A DNA stretch of 64,000 nt from Arthrobacter nitroguajacolicus_D. Its GTDB lineage: Bacteria; Actinomycetota; Actinomycetes; Actinomycetales; Micrococcaceae. Made by a program: the position numbers and the translations under genes. The stretch is taken from contig NZ_JAVDSH010000002.1 of assembly GCF_031455195.1 (NCBI RefSeq), positions 62,001 through 126,000 on the forward strand, given 5' to 3'. How positions within the stretch are numbered: the stretch's first letter is position 1; every line of letters begins with the position of its first letter. The notes beneath the pieces are model-generated. The model ran no database searches. It had not been told where the DNA came from and saw only the letters and a program-made list of their open reading frames with translations. Shown in pieces: positions 1 through 7,455 of this stretch.

Positions 1-1158
1 GATTTGGGCCACGGCGTCCGCGATGCTCCCGTCCAGGGAGCCGGCCCCGGGTGCGCCGGTGGCAATGCCCGCGGCACTGGTGGGAACCACCCGGAGGGAC
101 AGTGCGACGGGGACGCCGGGCGTGCTGGTGAAGAAGTCGAGGTTGCCGGCACCGCTGGCCGTCTGGCCTGTGCGGTGGACTGCATTGACGTCGTTCATCA
201 TCTGGGTGGCAAAGGCGTTGTAAGCCGCTGCTGCTTCGGCGATCGCGCCCCCTGTTCCGGCTCCCTTGCTTCCCGCAGCCGCAGGGGCCAGGAGGGAGAC
301 CGCTCCGGCGAGTTGGCCGCCGTCGAGGTTAACCGCAAGGCCGGAGCGGTCCGCCCACTCCAATTGAACCGGCTGTCCGGAGCCGCCCATGGAGGTTTGT
401 CCCGCCAGAGTCAGCGCGCGGTGCGACGTCCCCGATACCAAGGCGTTGCCGCCGATGAACACGTCGGCGGTGCCGTCCGGATTCTCCCGGACGGTGCCGC
501 CCGCCAGCGCAGCTATGGACTCCGTCAGCTGGTTCCTCGTGTCAATGAGTTCGTTCGCGGAACCCCCCGAGGCCAGGACCGAGCGGATGGTGGCGTTCAA
601 GTCGGCCACCCTGCCTGCTGTGTCGTTCAGTTCTTCCACGGTGGCCGAGGTTTCGCCACGCACCCGGCTCCACTGGGCGTCGAGTGCTTTGTAACCGGCT
701 GAGACAGTTTCGCTGAGGGTAGAGGCAGCTTCAAGAAGGACCGACGCCGGAGCGGATTCGCCTGGGTGGTTGGAGACTCCCTGCCATGATGCCCAAAAGG
801 TGTGCAGCGCCGTCGAAATTCCGTGCGGTCCGGGTTCCTGCAGTGTGTCTTCAAGCCGTTGGAGTTCCGTGGAACGGATCCCCGCGAAGCCGGACTGCGC
901 CCCGGTCCTGCGAACCCCGGCGTCCAGGAAACTGCTGCCGAGCCGCGCGATACCGTCCACCGAGACGCCTTGGCCGGCCTGGCCCGTGGCGGGGTTCAGT
1001 CCAATCGGGGCGGGCGCGCCGATGGCCGACTGGTCCAGCCGTTGGCGGGTGTAGCCGGGGGTGGTGGCGTTGGCGATGTTCTGGCCCGCCAGGTTGATGC
1101 CCTGCTGTGCCGCGGTGAGGCCGCGGTATGCCGTGTTGAGTCCGCCGAAAGTGCTCAC
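1..1158 (-). CDS. flgK: FlgK, flagellar hook-associated protein 1 (partial, runs off left edge)
   Basis: Reading the minus strand from a GTG at 1158 gives 386 residues without a stop to the window edge. FlgK is the first of the two hook-filament junction proteins and is exported by the flagellar type III system. The N-terminus has the rod/hook signature: FGGLNTAYRGLTAAQQGINL followed by GQNIANATTPGYTRQR. A long Ala/Ser/Thr-rich coiled and globular region follows (around residues 140-200: ETSATVEELNDTAGRVADLN). The C-terminus lies outside the window. An AAAGGA sequence precedes the GTG. It sits 30 bp downstream of flgN on the same strand, so the two form an operon. FlgL would be expected further left but cannot be seen. 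The family call is firm; only the extent is incomplete. Confidence 0.93.
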   Translation of the reverse strand, partial: MSTFGGLNTAYRGLTAAQQGINLAGQNIANATTPGYTRQRLDQSAIGAPAPIGLNPATGQAGQGVSVDGIARLGSSFLDAGVRRTGAQSGFAGIRSTELQRLEDTLQEPGPHGISTALHTFWASWQGVSNHPGESAPASVLLEAASTLSETVSAGYKALDAQWSRVRGETSATVEELNDTAGRVADLNATIRSVLASGGSANELIDTRNQLTESIAALAGGTVRENPDGTADVFIGGNALVSGTSHRALTLAGQTSMGGSGQPVQLEWADRSGLAVNLDGGQLAGAVSLLAPAAAGSKGAGTGGAIAEAAAAYNAFATQMMNDVNAVHRTGQTASGAGNLDFFTSTPGVPVALSLRVVPTSAAGIATGAPGAGSLDGSIADAVAQI

Positions 1159-1188
1159 GTGATGATGTCCTTTTCGCTGAGTGGACGG

Positions 1189-1671
1189 TCAGAATTGCCG
1201 GTCGACCAGGTGCGAGGCCGATCGGTCCCCGGTCCGGCCGTGGGAGTCGTAGGTTCCGGCCGCGGGTTTCAGGTCGGCAAGTGTTTCCTGGGTGGAACGG
1301 ACGGCTGCGCGCAGGAATTGTTCATTGGAATCTCGGAGTTCCTTGATGGCCGCTGCCTGCTGGCGCATCGCCGTGACATGGGACGTGAGGACCTCGGCCC
1401 AGGCGGGATCCGGCGCGGCGGCGGCCAGCTCGGCCAAGGAACAATCCTGGGAGACACCCCATTGAGCGGCGACGGCCGCGATCTCCACCGTACGGGCCAG
1501 CCCTGCCTGTGAAACGCGTTCCAGGACCTGCTCCACTTCCCGGGTCCCGTGGGGCAGCCAACGGGACTTGCCAGCTGTCAGGAGCAGCTGCTCTTCTTCG
1601 AGCTTGAAGGTCAGGAGATCCAGAAGTTCGCGCTCGCGCCAGAGCAGCGCTGACAGTTCATGGATGGCCAC
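1189..1671 (-). CDS. flgN: FlgN-type flagellar export chaperone
   Basis: Small helical protein (160 aa from GTG 1671) just upstream of flgK. FlgN chaperones keep FlgK/FlgL soluble and deliver them to the export gate. The start HELSALLWRERELLDLLTFK, the regular heptad pattern and the later EVEQVLERV segment are typical of the actinobacterial FlgN family. A TTG at 1680 would add three residues, but the GGAG at 1681-1684 (minus strand) is about 9 nt from GTG 1671 and almost touches the TTG, so GTG is preferred. A sigma28-like promoter lies at 1744-1770. A paralogue occurs at 28636-29181 with the same LWRER motif. Confidence 0.85.
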   Translation of the reverse strand: MAIHELSALLWRERELLDLLTFKLEEEQLLLTAGKSRWLPHGTREVEQVLERVSQAGLARTVEIAAVAAQWGVSQDCSLAELAAAAPDPAWAEVLTSHVTAMRQQAAAIKELRDSNEQFLRAAVRSTQETLADLKPAAGTYDSHGRTGDRSASHLVDRQF

Positions 1672-1714
1672 AGGGGTCAACTCCAGTTCTGGTCGGTATC
1701 GGGTGCGGGTGTGA

Positions 1715-1731
1715 TGGCGTACCTCCCGCCA
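1715..1731 (-). promoter_or_regulatory. Leader hairpin of flgN with GGA in loop (possible CsrA site)
   Basis: In the predicted flgN leader RNA, TGGCG (1731-1727) pairs with CGCCA (1719-1715) around the loop GGAGGTA. GGA in a short hairpin loop is the recognition rule for CsrA. The stem is only 5 bp, so this is weaker than the flagellin and flgB examples. Confidence 0.35.
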
Positions 1732-1743
1732 ACTCCCCTTTAG

Positions 1744-1770
1744 CTATCGGCCGCTGGCTGGCTGGGGTTA
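1744..1770 (-). promoter_or_regulatory. sigma28 (FliA/WhiG-type) promoter for flgN-flgK
   Basis: On the minus strand TAAC (1770-1767), 15 bases, then GCCGATAG (1751-1744). This fits the known flagellar sigma consensus TAAA-N15-GCCGATAA with a -35 C in place of A. It lies about 70 bp before flgN, back to back with the flagellin promoter 38 bp away. Confidence 0.75.
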
Positions 1771-1808
1771 GGCGGCATGGTTCCTGAATCTTTCCTTGGG
1801 ATTTTTCC

Positions 1809-1836
1809 TAACGGGTCCGCGATGGCCAGTCGATAG
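1809..1836 (+). promoter_or_regulatory. sigma28 (FliA/WhiG-type) promoter for flagellin
   Basis: TAAC (1809-1812), 16 bases, GTCGATAG (1829-1836). The -35 context TTCCTAACGGGT is almost identical to that of the flgB promoter at 7011-7021. Transcription should begin near 1842, giving a leader of about 58 nt. Confidence 0.75.
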
Positions 1837-1840
1837 TGCT

Positions 1841-1870
1841 GTGTGACGGCCCACGGATGGGCTGTTGCAC
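1841..1870 (+). promoter_or_regulatory. Flagellin leader hairpin with CGGA tetraloop (probable CsrA binding site)
   Basis: The first 30 nt of the predicted flagellin transcript can fold as a 13-bp stem: arms 1841-1853 and 1858-1870 (three G-U pairs, core GCCCA/TGGGC), loop CGGA at 1854-1857. The loop context CACGGATG resembles the CsrA SELEX motif. A second GGA lies in the Shine-Dalgarno sequence at 1887-1891. This two-site layout matches how CsrA represses hag in Bacillus subtilis. The function is inferred; the structure is visible. Confidence 0.6.
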
Positions 1871-1899
1871 AGTAAGTCCACATCATGGAGGAAAACAAC

Positions 1900-2736
1900 A
1901 TGGGCATGCAGATCAACAACAACCTGATGGCGAACAACGCGTACCGCAACCTGAACGCCACCCAGGACACCCTGTCCAAGTCGATGGAGAAGCTCTCCAG
2001 CGGCCTGCGCATCAACCGTGCTGCAGACGACGCAGCCGGCCTTGCCATCTCGGAAGGCCTCAAGTCCCAGGTCAGCGGCTCCGCGGTTGCCGCCCGTAAC
2101 GCCCAGGACGGCATCAGCCTCATCCAGACCACTGAAGGCGCCCTCGGCGAGGTCCACTCCGTACTGCAGCGCATGCGCGACCTCGCAGTCCAGGGTGCAT
2201 CCGACACGAACAACACGGCGGCACGCGACGCGATCAAGGATGAAGCCGATTCGCTGGGCAAGGAGCTGGACCGCATCACGCAGTCCACCAACTTCAACGG
2301 CATCGACCTGCTCAAGGGCGGCTCCAAGAACATCCAGGTCGGTACCGCTGGTACAGCCAACGACACCATTGCAGTCACCCTCGGCGACGTCGCAACGGCT
2401 GCGGGCACACTGTCCTCGGCCACCGGTGCCACCGGCTTCGACGTGAGCACCAACGCCGCCGCCCAGACCACGATCACCGCGATTGACGCAGCGATCACCA
2501 CGGTCTCCGCACAGCGTTCGGACCTTGGCGCCAACCAGAACCGTCTGGACCACGCGATCAAGACGCTGAACGTCTCCGGCGAAAACCTGCAGGCTGCACA
2601 GTCCCGCATCGCCGACACGGACATGGCAGCTGAAATGGTCAAGTACACCAAGGCCAACATCCTGTCCCAGGCCGGCACCGCCATGCTGGCCCAGGCAAAC
2701 CAGTCCGGCCAGGGTGTCCTTTCCCTCCTGCGCTAA
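1900..2736 (+). CDS. hag: Flagellin (filament protein)
   Basis: Flagellin of 278 aa from ATG 1900, short for the family, with little beyond the conserved D0/D1 domains. Conserved N-terminal helix: INNNLMANNAYRNLNATQD, then LSSGLRINRAADDAAGLAIS; conserved C-terminal helix: RIADTDMAAEMVKYTKANIL and a terminal QGVLSLLR. The centre (about residues 145-200) is Ala/Thr-rich and acts as the exposed variable region. GGAGG at 1887-1891 lies 8 nt before ATG 1900; the upstream in-frame ATG at 1885 overlaps that SD and is rejected. Codon use is strongly C-ending, as expected of a highly expressed gene. It is monocistronic-looking, with a sigma28 promoter, a CsrA-type leader and a strong hairpin behind it. 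FliS (4225) is its expected chaperone. Confidence 0.96.
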   Translation: MGMQINNNLMANNAYRNLNATQDTLSKSMEKLSSGLRINRAADDAAGLAISEGLKSQVSGSAVAARNAQDGISLIQTTEGALGEVHSVLQRMRDLAVQGASDTNNTAARDAIKDEADSLGKELDRITQSTNFNGIDLLKGGSKNIQVGTAGTANDTIAVTLGDVATAAGTLSSATGATGFDVSTNAAAQTTITAIDAAITTVSAQRSDLGANQNRLDHAIKTLNVSGENLQAAQSRIADTDMAAEMVKYTKANILSQAGTAMLAQANQSGQGVLSLLR

Positions 2737-2763
2737 GCCTTCACAGCATTTAGCCGCATGAGT

Positions 2764-2805
2764 CGACGGCGGCCGGCCAGGCCCCATCCTGGCCGGCCGT
2801 CGTCG
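2764..2805 (+). terminator. Strong hairpin between flagellin and fliD
   Basis: Arms 2764-2781 and 2788-2805 form an 18-bp GC-rich stem with one G-U pair and loop CCCCAT. There is no U-run after it, so it may be a partial terminator or an mRNA-stabilising 3' end that limits readthrough into fliD. Confidence 0.7.
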
Positions 2806-2842
2806 AACAGCCAGTAATACGAGCCTTCCGGAAGGGACACGC

Positions 2843-4225
2843 GTGGGAACAGCTATCGATGGCCTTGTCAGCGGCCTCAAAACCACCGACATCATCAACT
2901 CGTTGATGTCCGTCGAAGCCCTGCCGCAGACCCAGCTCAAGACCAAGCTGGCGTCCAACCAGACCATCATTTCCACGCTGCAATCCTTCAACACCAAACT
3001 CACGGCGCTGAAGGACCTCTCCGTTGCCGGGACGGTTGCCGGTGCCCTGAACCTGTTCACCGCAACCAGCAGTTCACCCGCCATCACGGCGAAGACCACG
3101 ACGGTGGCCACCGCCGGTTCGATCGACCTGACAGTGACACAGCTGGCACAGACTCAAGTCAGCGTCACCGCGGCCATGACTTCGTGGCCTTCGAACGGTG
3201 GCGTGCCGGAAAAGCTCACGATTGTCGATTCCACGGGTAAGAAGACCGAGATTGCCCCGTCAGGGACTTCCTTGGATGACGTGGTCTCGGCGATCAACGC
3301 AGCCTCCGCCGGCGCGCACGCCGTGAAGGTTCCAGCCGGCAACGGCAGTTACCGTCTGCAGCTGACTGCCACCACGGCGGGCGCAGCAGGTGCCTTTACC
3401 GCCTACCAGGGCACCTCCGCGCAAGTGGGGGACGGCACCGCGGTGGACCTGATGGCGGAGCCGGGTGCCGCCGTCGTGAAGTCCGCCCAGGACGCCAAAG
3501 CCACACTGTATGCCGGTACGCCCGCCGCGCAGGTCCTGACATCCGGGACGAATACTTTCGCGGACGTTCTTCCCGGCGTCTCGGTCACGGCCACGGCTGT
3601 GACCACCGCGCCCGTGACCGTGACGGTGGCCAGCGACGTTCCCGGGATCACCAAGAAGGCCGAGGACCTGGTCAAGTCGGTGAACGATGTCTTGGGGTTC
3701 ATTGCCATCTACTCGGCCGTTTCCAAGACCACGGATGCCAAGGGCGCCACAGTGCCCAAAGCAGGAATCTTCACCGGCAACAGCACCGTCCGCGCCGTCA
3801 ACGACCAAGTACTCACAGCACTGTCCCGGCCTATCGACGGGAAGTCGCCCTCCGAGTATGGAATCAACATCACCAAGGCTGGCGACTTCACCTTCGACGC
3901 CGACAAGTTCGCCAAATCCCTCGCAGCGGACCCCGCCGCCACACAAGCCGCCGTTCAGGGGTTGGCAGCCAGGCTCGCTGAGGCAGCCACCGCCGCCTCT
4001 GATCCATACAAGGGCGCGGTGTCCGGCCTGATCAAAGGCCGCGAATCTGAAGTACGCGACCTTGGCAACAGGATCGCGGACTGGGATCAGCGCCTCATTA
4101 CCCGCCGCGCAACCCTCCAATCCGTTTATACCAACATGGAGGTGCTGCTCGGCGGCCTCCAGTCCCAGTCGGCGTGGTTGTCCGGCCAAATTTCCAGCCT
4201 CTCCAAGCAGTCTTCAGGAGCATGA
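2843..4225 (+). CDS. fliD: FliD, filament cap protein (HAP2)
   Basis: 460 aa. FliD forms the cap at the filament tip and assists flagellin folding. Start GTG 2843 with GGAAGGGAC at 2830-2838. N-terminal signature GTAIDGLVSGLKTTDIINSL followed by EALPQTQLKTKLA (FliD_N); Thr/Ala-rich middle domains; C-terminal FliD_C region with KAGDFTFDADKFAKSLAADP and a terminal coiled coil (around residues 405-455). Its stop overlaps the fliS start (ATGATG), so fliD, fliS and the following small gene form one unit. Confidence 0.94.
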   Translation: MGTAIDGLVSGLKTTDIINSLMSVEALPQTQLKTKLASNQTIISTLQSFNTKLTALKDLSVAGTVAGALNLFTATSSSPAITAKTTTVATAGSIDLTVTQLAQTQVSVTAAMTSWPSNGGVPEKLTIVDSTGKKTEIAPSGTSLDDVVSAINAASAGAHAVKVPAGNGSYRLQLTATTAGAAGAFTAYQGTSAQVGDGTAVDLMAEPGAAVVKSAQDAKATLYAGTPAAQVLTSGTNTFADVLPGVSVTATAVTTAPVTVTVASDVPGITKKAEDLVKSVNDVLGFIAIYSAVSKTTDAKGATVPKAGIFTGNSTVRAVNDQVLTALSRPIDGKSPSEYGINITKAGDFTFDADKFAKSLAADPAATQAAVQGLAARLAEAATAASDPYKGAVSGLIKGRESEVRDLGNRIADWDQRLITRRATLQSVYTNMEVLLGGLQSQSAWLSGQISSLSKQSSGA

Positions 4226-4656
4226 TGTCTCTCCGCGCCCAGCAACTTTCCCGGTACAACGACGACGCCATCCTCTCGGCACCTCCGGCGCGTCTGCTCA
4301 CCATGCTTTACGATCGGCTCCTGCTCGACCTCAAACGCGCCCAACTGGCGCAGGAAAGCAGCAGCTGGGACACGGCCCGGGAGAACCTGCTGCATGCCCA
4401 GGCGATCGTGGCTGAGCTGCGCTCCACGCTGCGCACCGATGCCTGGGATGGCGCGGCTTCACTCGCGAGCATCTACGACTACTCCATGGAATCCCTCATC
4501 GGCGCCAACATTTACCGGGACGTGGAACGGACCAAGGAGTGCATCGGCCTGCTGGAGCCGCTCCGCCAAGGCTGGCACGAGGCCTCGGCTGCGTTGTCGG
4601 CTGACGCTCCGGCTGCGTCTACGGCTTCGTCAGGCAGGGCCCTTGGAGTCGCTTGA
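4225..4656 (+). CDS. fliS: FliS, flagellin export chaperone
   Basis: 143 aa from ATG 4225 (an ATG at 4222 is possible but lies one base from the AGGAG at 4216-4220). FliS binds the C-terminal helix of flagellin in the cytosol and prevents premature polymerisation. Typical FliS features: SRYNDDAILSAPPARLLTML with a LYDRLLLDLKRA helix, then SIYDYSMESLIGANIYRD, which matches the conserved LYxYMxxxLxxAN segment. The C-terminal tail is Ala/Ser-rich and unconserved. It overlaps the stop of fliD and is itself overlapped by the next gene. Confidence 0.92.
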   Translation: MSLRAQQLSRYNDDAILSAPPARLLTMLYDRLLLDLKRAQLAQESSSWDTARENLLHAQAIVAELRSTLRTDAWDGAASLASIYDYSMESLIGANIYRDVERTKECIGLLEPLRQGWHEASAALSADAPAASTASSGRALGVA

Positions 4657-4927
4657 GGCCTGGTCCGCGATCCTGGACGGTTTTGAACACGACATTGCCC
4701 TTGCCGTTTCGGGTGGTCCGGCAGCGCGGTGGGTGCCGCCGACAGACGCGGGTCCCTTACCCGCTGCCCTGGCCGACCGCGTCCGTCGGATCCTTGATGC
4801 CCAGGCGGACGCGGTGGCCATGCTTACGCGGTTGAAGCACGACGCCGGCACGCAGCTAAGTGCCATCGACGCCGTTCCTTCGGGCTCGGCTTCGGACAGG
4901 CCGCTGCTGCTCGACGTGCGCGGCTGA
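4643..4927 (+). CDS. Small helical protein in the fliT position
   Basis: 94 aa if translation starts at TTG 4643, which overlaps the fliS stop by 14 bases behind AGGCAGGG. The product (LESLEAWSAILDGFEHDIAL...) is mostly alpha-helical, with a Trp near the N-terminus, then AALADRVRRILDAQADAVAM, and ends in DRPLLLDVRG. Position and size match FliT, the FliD chaperone that follows fliS in many bacteria, but sequence alone does not prove it. Frame and codon bias support a real gene; the start is uncertain. Confidence 0.6.
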   Translation: MESLEAWSAILDGFEHDIALAVSGGPAARWVPPTDAGPLPAALADRVRRILDAQADAVAMLTRLKHDAGTQLSAIDAVPSGSASDRPLLLDVRG

Positions 4928-4928
4928 C

Positions 4929-6155
4929 CTAGCTGGGCGCGGAACCGAGAAATTCGCGGGCCGCCGTGACCAGTGCTTCCGTTCCGCGCTTCAGGGTTGG
5001 CTGGATCACCGGCGCGAAGTACGGGGAGTGGTTGGAGGGGATGTCCTCCGGCAGGCGGCCCGTAGTGGCGAACTCCTGGAAGAGGGCAGGATCCGCTCCG
5101 CCCAGGAACCAGAACACCAGGGGAGCATCGGCGGCCTTGGCCAGAGCTCCCACGTCTTCGCTGCCTGACACCGGTCCCGGATCGATGATGTGCCCTTCGC
5201 CGAAGGTTGCCTGGAATGCGGCTTTGACCCGTGCGGCAGCGGCTTCATCGTTGACCGTCAAGGGGAAGTGCTCTTCGTAATGGAACTCCGGGTCCTTGGC
5301 AGCACCGGAAGCCGTTGCTTCGCTCTGGATAATCCGTTCGATGGAACCCAGGATCTTATCCCGGGTGGTGTTGCTGAAGGACCGCACGCTGAGCCCAAGG
5401 CTCGCGGTCTCGGGGATGATGTTGTTCTTGGTTCCGGCATGGATTTGTCCCACCGTCACCACTGCGGAGTCGCTGGCGGCGAGTTCCCGTGAAACGATGC
5501 CCTGCAACCGGACCGTGGCCGCGGCAGCCATAAGGACCGGGTCAACGGTGGTTTCGGGGCGGGAGCCGTGGCCGCCGCGTCCGTGCAGGGTCACATTAAG
5601 GGAGTCCGCGGATGCCATGGTGACGCCCGGGCGGATGCCGAACCATCCGGCCGGGAACGGGGCCACGTGCTGGCCCAGGACGACATCGGGTTTCGGAACC
5701 TGGTGGTAGAGGCCGTCCTCCACCATGGTTTGGGCGCCCCCACCCCATTCCTCGGCGGGCTGGAACACCGCAATCAGGGTGCCCTGCCATTCCTGCCGCT
5801 GCCCGGCCAGTGCTTCAATAGCCCCCACCAGGCAGGTCACGTGCACATCGTGCCCGCAGGCGTGCATGACGGGAACGTCCTTGCCTTCATGATCGACGCC
5901 TGTCGCTGTGCTCGCGTAGTCCAGGCCGGTGGCTTCCTTGACTGGAAGAGCGTCCATGTCCGCACGGAGCATGACCACCGGGCCGGGGCCGTTCTCCAGC
6001 ACCCCCACCACGCCTGTCTTTCCCACGTTGCGGTTCACGGTGAAGCCAAGATCCTGGAGGTGTTGCGCGGCGATCCCGGCAGTTCGGACTTCCTGGAAGG
6101 AGAGTTCAGGATTCGCGTGCAGGTCCTTGTACAACTCTTCGAGGTCAATGGTCAT
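4929..6155 (-). CDS. M20 family amidohydrolase (hippurate/N-acyl-amino-acid hydrolase type)
   Basis: 408 aa from ATG 6155 (AAAGGG upstream). Zinc peptidases of the M20D group remove N-acyl groups from amino acids or related amides. The metal-binding motif MHACGHDVHVTCL and the catalytic glutamates in FQPAEEWGGGAQ are present, as are the dimerisation-domain signature GRGGHGSRPETTVDP and the later PGPVSGSEDVGALA that supplies another metal ligand. No signal peptide, so cytosolic. It is convergent with the fliD-fliS unit and divergent from the cyclodeaminase-like gene; it has no evident link to motility. The exact substrate cannot be read from the sequence. Confidence 0.88.
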   Translation of the reverse strand: MTIDLEELYKDLHANPELSFQEVRTAGIAAQHLQDLGFTVNRNVGKTGVVGVLENGPGPVVMLRADMDALPVKEATGLDYASTATGVDHEGKDVPVMHACGHDVHVTCLVGAIEALAGQRQEWQGTLIAVFQPAEEWGGGAQTMVEDGLYHQVPKPDVVLGQHVAPFPAGWFGIRPGVTMASADSLNVTLHGRGGHGSRPETTVDPVLMAAAATVRLQGIVSRELAASDSAVVTVGQIHAGTKNNIIPETASLGLSVRSFSNTTRDKILGSIERIIQSEATASGAAKDPEFHYEEHFPLTVNDEAAAARVKAAFQATFGEGHIIDPGPVSGSEDVGALAKAADAPLVFWFLGGADPALFQEFATTGRLPEDIPSNHSPYFAPVIQPTLKRGTEALVTAAREFLGSAPS

Positions 6156-6246
6156 GGGTTGCCCTTTTCTTTCGACGTCGTCGGTACGGCCAGTGTATCG
6201 ATGCGAAATCCACGCACGCTGGGAAGCCAAAGGGCAGACTGGTGCC

Positions 6247-6906
6247 ATGAATGATTCCGGGTCAGTGACAACTCAGGCGTCCACGGTGGAAGCGTGGACG
6301 GAGGCCCTCGCCCAGTCCACGGGCTCGCCCGGCGGTGGCGCGGGAACCGGGGTGATGCTGGCCATCGCTGCGTCGCTTACCTCGATGGTGGCCGGATACA
6401 CGGAGGCTCAGGGGGAGCAGGGGTCCGAGTTGGAGGAGTTGCATGGACGGGCCAAGGCACTGCGCGAAACGGCACTGCGGTTGGCCGACGACGACGCTGC
6501 CGCATCCAAGTCGTTCGGCGCCGCCTTCCGCCTGGACCCAGGACCGGAACGCGACGAAGCAATCCACCGGGCATCCGTCGACGCGGCCAAAGCATCGGCT
6601 GTCCTGGGCGACCGGGCCATCGAAGCTATCGAGGACCTCGGATGGCTTGCTTCGCACGGAAATCCGGCGCTTATCGCCGATGTCGTGGTCGCCTTCGGCG
6701 CGCTCAGGGCAGCGATTGCAGGTGCCAGGACCAATGTGAGCTTCGACCTTTCCTCGCTCACGTCGGCCGGTGACGAACTGGAGAACGTGCGGGAGGAACA
6801 CCCCAGGCTGTGGGCAACGGTCGCCCGGCTCAGCGAAGCCTTGGACCGCATCGACCAACTGACGGCCAGCGTGGACAAGAAAGCCGCCCCGACGGACGGC
6901 GTGTGA
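6247..6906 (+). CDS. Cyclodeaminase/cyclohydrolase family protein (FTCD_C fold)
   Basis: 219 aa. The family contains formimidoyltetrahydrofolate cyclodeaminase and methenyl-THF cyclohydrolases. The N-terminal STVEAWTEALAQSTGSPGGG followed by GAGTGVMLAIAASLTSMVAG matches the conserved SPGGGSxAA folate-loop region, and the rest is all alpha-helical, ending near SVDKKAAPTDGV. It is divergent from the amidohydrolase with 91 bp between the starts. One-carbon metabolism is the likely role, which is of note because the glycine cleavage operon lies 26 kb away, but no direct link is visible. Specific reaction unknown. Confidence 0.8.
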   Translation: MNDSGSVTTQASTVEAWTEALAQSTGSPGGGAGTGVMLAIAASLTSMVAGYTEAQGEQGSELEELHGRAKALRETALRLADDDAAASKSFGAAFRLDPGPERDEAIHRASVDAAKASAVLGDRAIEAIEDLGWLASHGNPALIADVVVAFGALRAAIAGARTNVSFDLSSLTSAGDELENVREEHPRLWATVARLSEALDRIDQLTASVDKKAAPTDGV

Positions 6907-7013
6907 GGCCCGGTCTACGCCCCATTTCAGCGCAAAGGCACGCAGAACGGGCCCCACAACGTTGGATCTGGAAGTGCGCACCGAGCGTGCCAAATTTTGT
7001 GGACCTGTTTTCC

Positions 7014-7040
7014 TAACGGGTTCGCAGGCGCTGCCGATAA
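7014..7040 (+). promoter_or_regulatory. sigma28 (FliA/WhiG-type) promoter for the flgB operon
   Basis: TAAC (7014-7017), 15 bases, GCCGATAA (7033-7040): the closest match in the window to the flagellar sigma consensus. It lies 71 bp before flgB and heads the long fli/flg operon. Confidence 0.8.
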
Positions 7041-7070
7041 CTGTTGCTGAGCAGGGATCGCTCGATGCAT

Positions 7071-7085
7071 GGCCACGGATTGGCC
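7071..7085 (+). promoter_or_regulatory. flgB leader hairpin with CGGAT loop (probable CsrA site)
   Basis: GGCCA (7071-7075) pairs with TGGCC (7081-7085) around CGGAT. The loop context CCACGGATTGG nearly repeats CCACGGATGGG of the flagellin leader. A second GGA follows in the Shine-Dalgarno AGGTGAGGAC (7099-7108). Confidence 0.5.
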
Positions 7086-7110
7086 TAGGACACCACCAGG
7101 TGAGGACTTT

Positions 7111-7455
7111 GTGCTTGAATCCGTGACTTCCGCCGCCTTGGCCAGCGCCTTGGACGCGCTTTCCTTGCGCCAGCGGACCATCGCCAACAACATCGCGAAC
7201 GTCAACACGCCCAATTACCAGGCCAAAAGAGTGTCCTTCGAAGACCAACTGGCCGCCTCGGTGCGTTCAGGCGACGGCAACGTCAATGCCTCCATCACCC
7301 CGTCCGATGAGCCCACCCGGACCGACGGCAACAACGTCAACCTGGACACTGAAACCCTCTCCAACATTGACACGGTGCTGCGGTACCAATTCGCCTCAAG
7401 GGCAGTGGCCGGCGAATTCACGTCCCTCCGAACTGCGCTGAGGACCAACTCATGA
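7111..7455 (+). CDS. flgB: FlgB, flagellar proximal rod protein
   Basis: 114 aa from GTG 7111, with AGGTGAGG at 7099-7106; an upstream in-frame ATG at 7069 lies inside the hairpin region and is not supported. FlgB is a proximal rod component joining the MS ring to the drive shaft. Conserved N-terminus: LASALDALSLRQRTIANNIA with NVNTPNYQAKRVSFED, the rod-protein ANNIANxxTPxY motif. The C-terminal helix (DTVLRYQFASRAVAGEFTSL) is also typical. First gene of the operon; its stop overlaps the flgC start by four bases. Confidence 0.93.
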   Translation: MLESVTSAALASALDALSLRQRTIANNIANVNTPNYQAKRVSFEDQLAASVRSGDGNVNASITPSDEPTRTDGNNVNLDTETLSNIDTVLRYQFASRAVAGEFTSLRTALRTNS

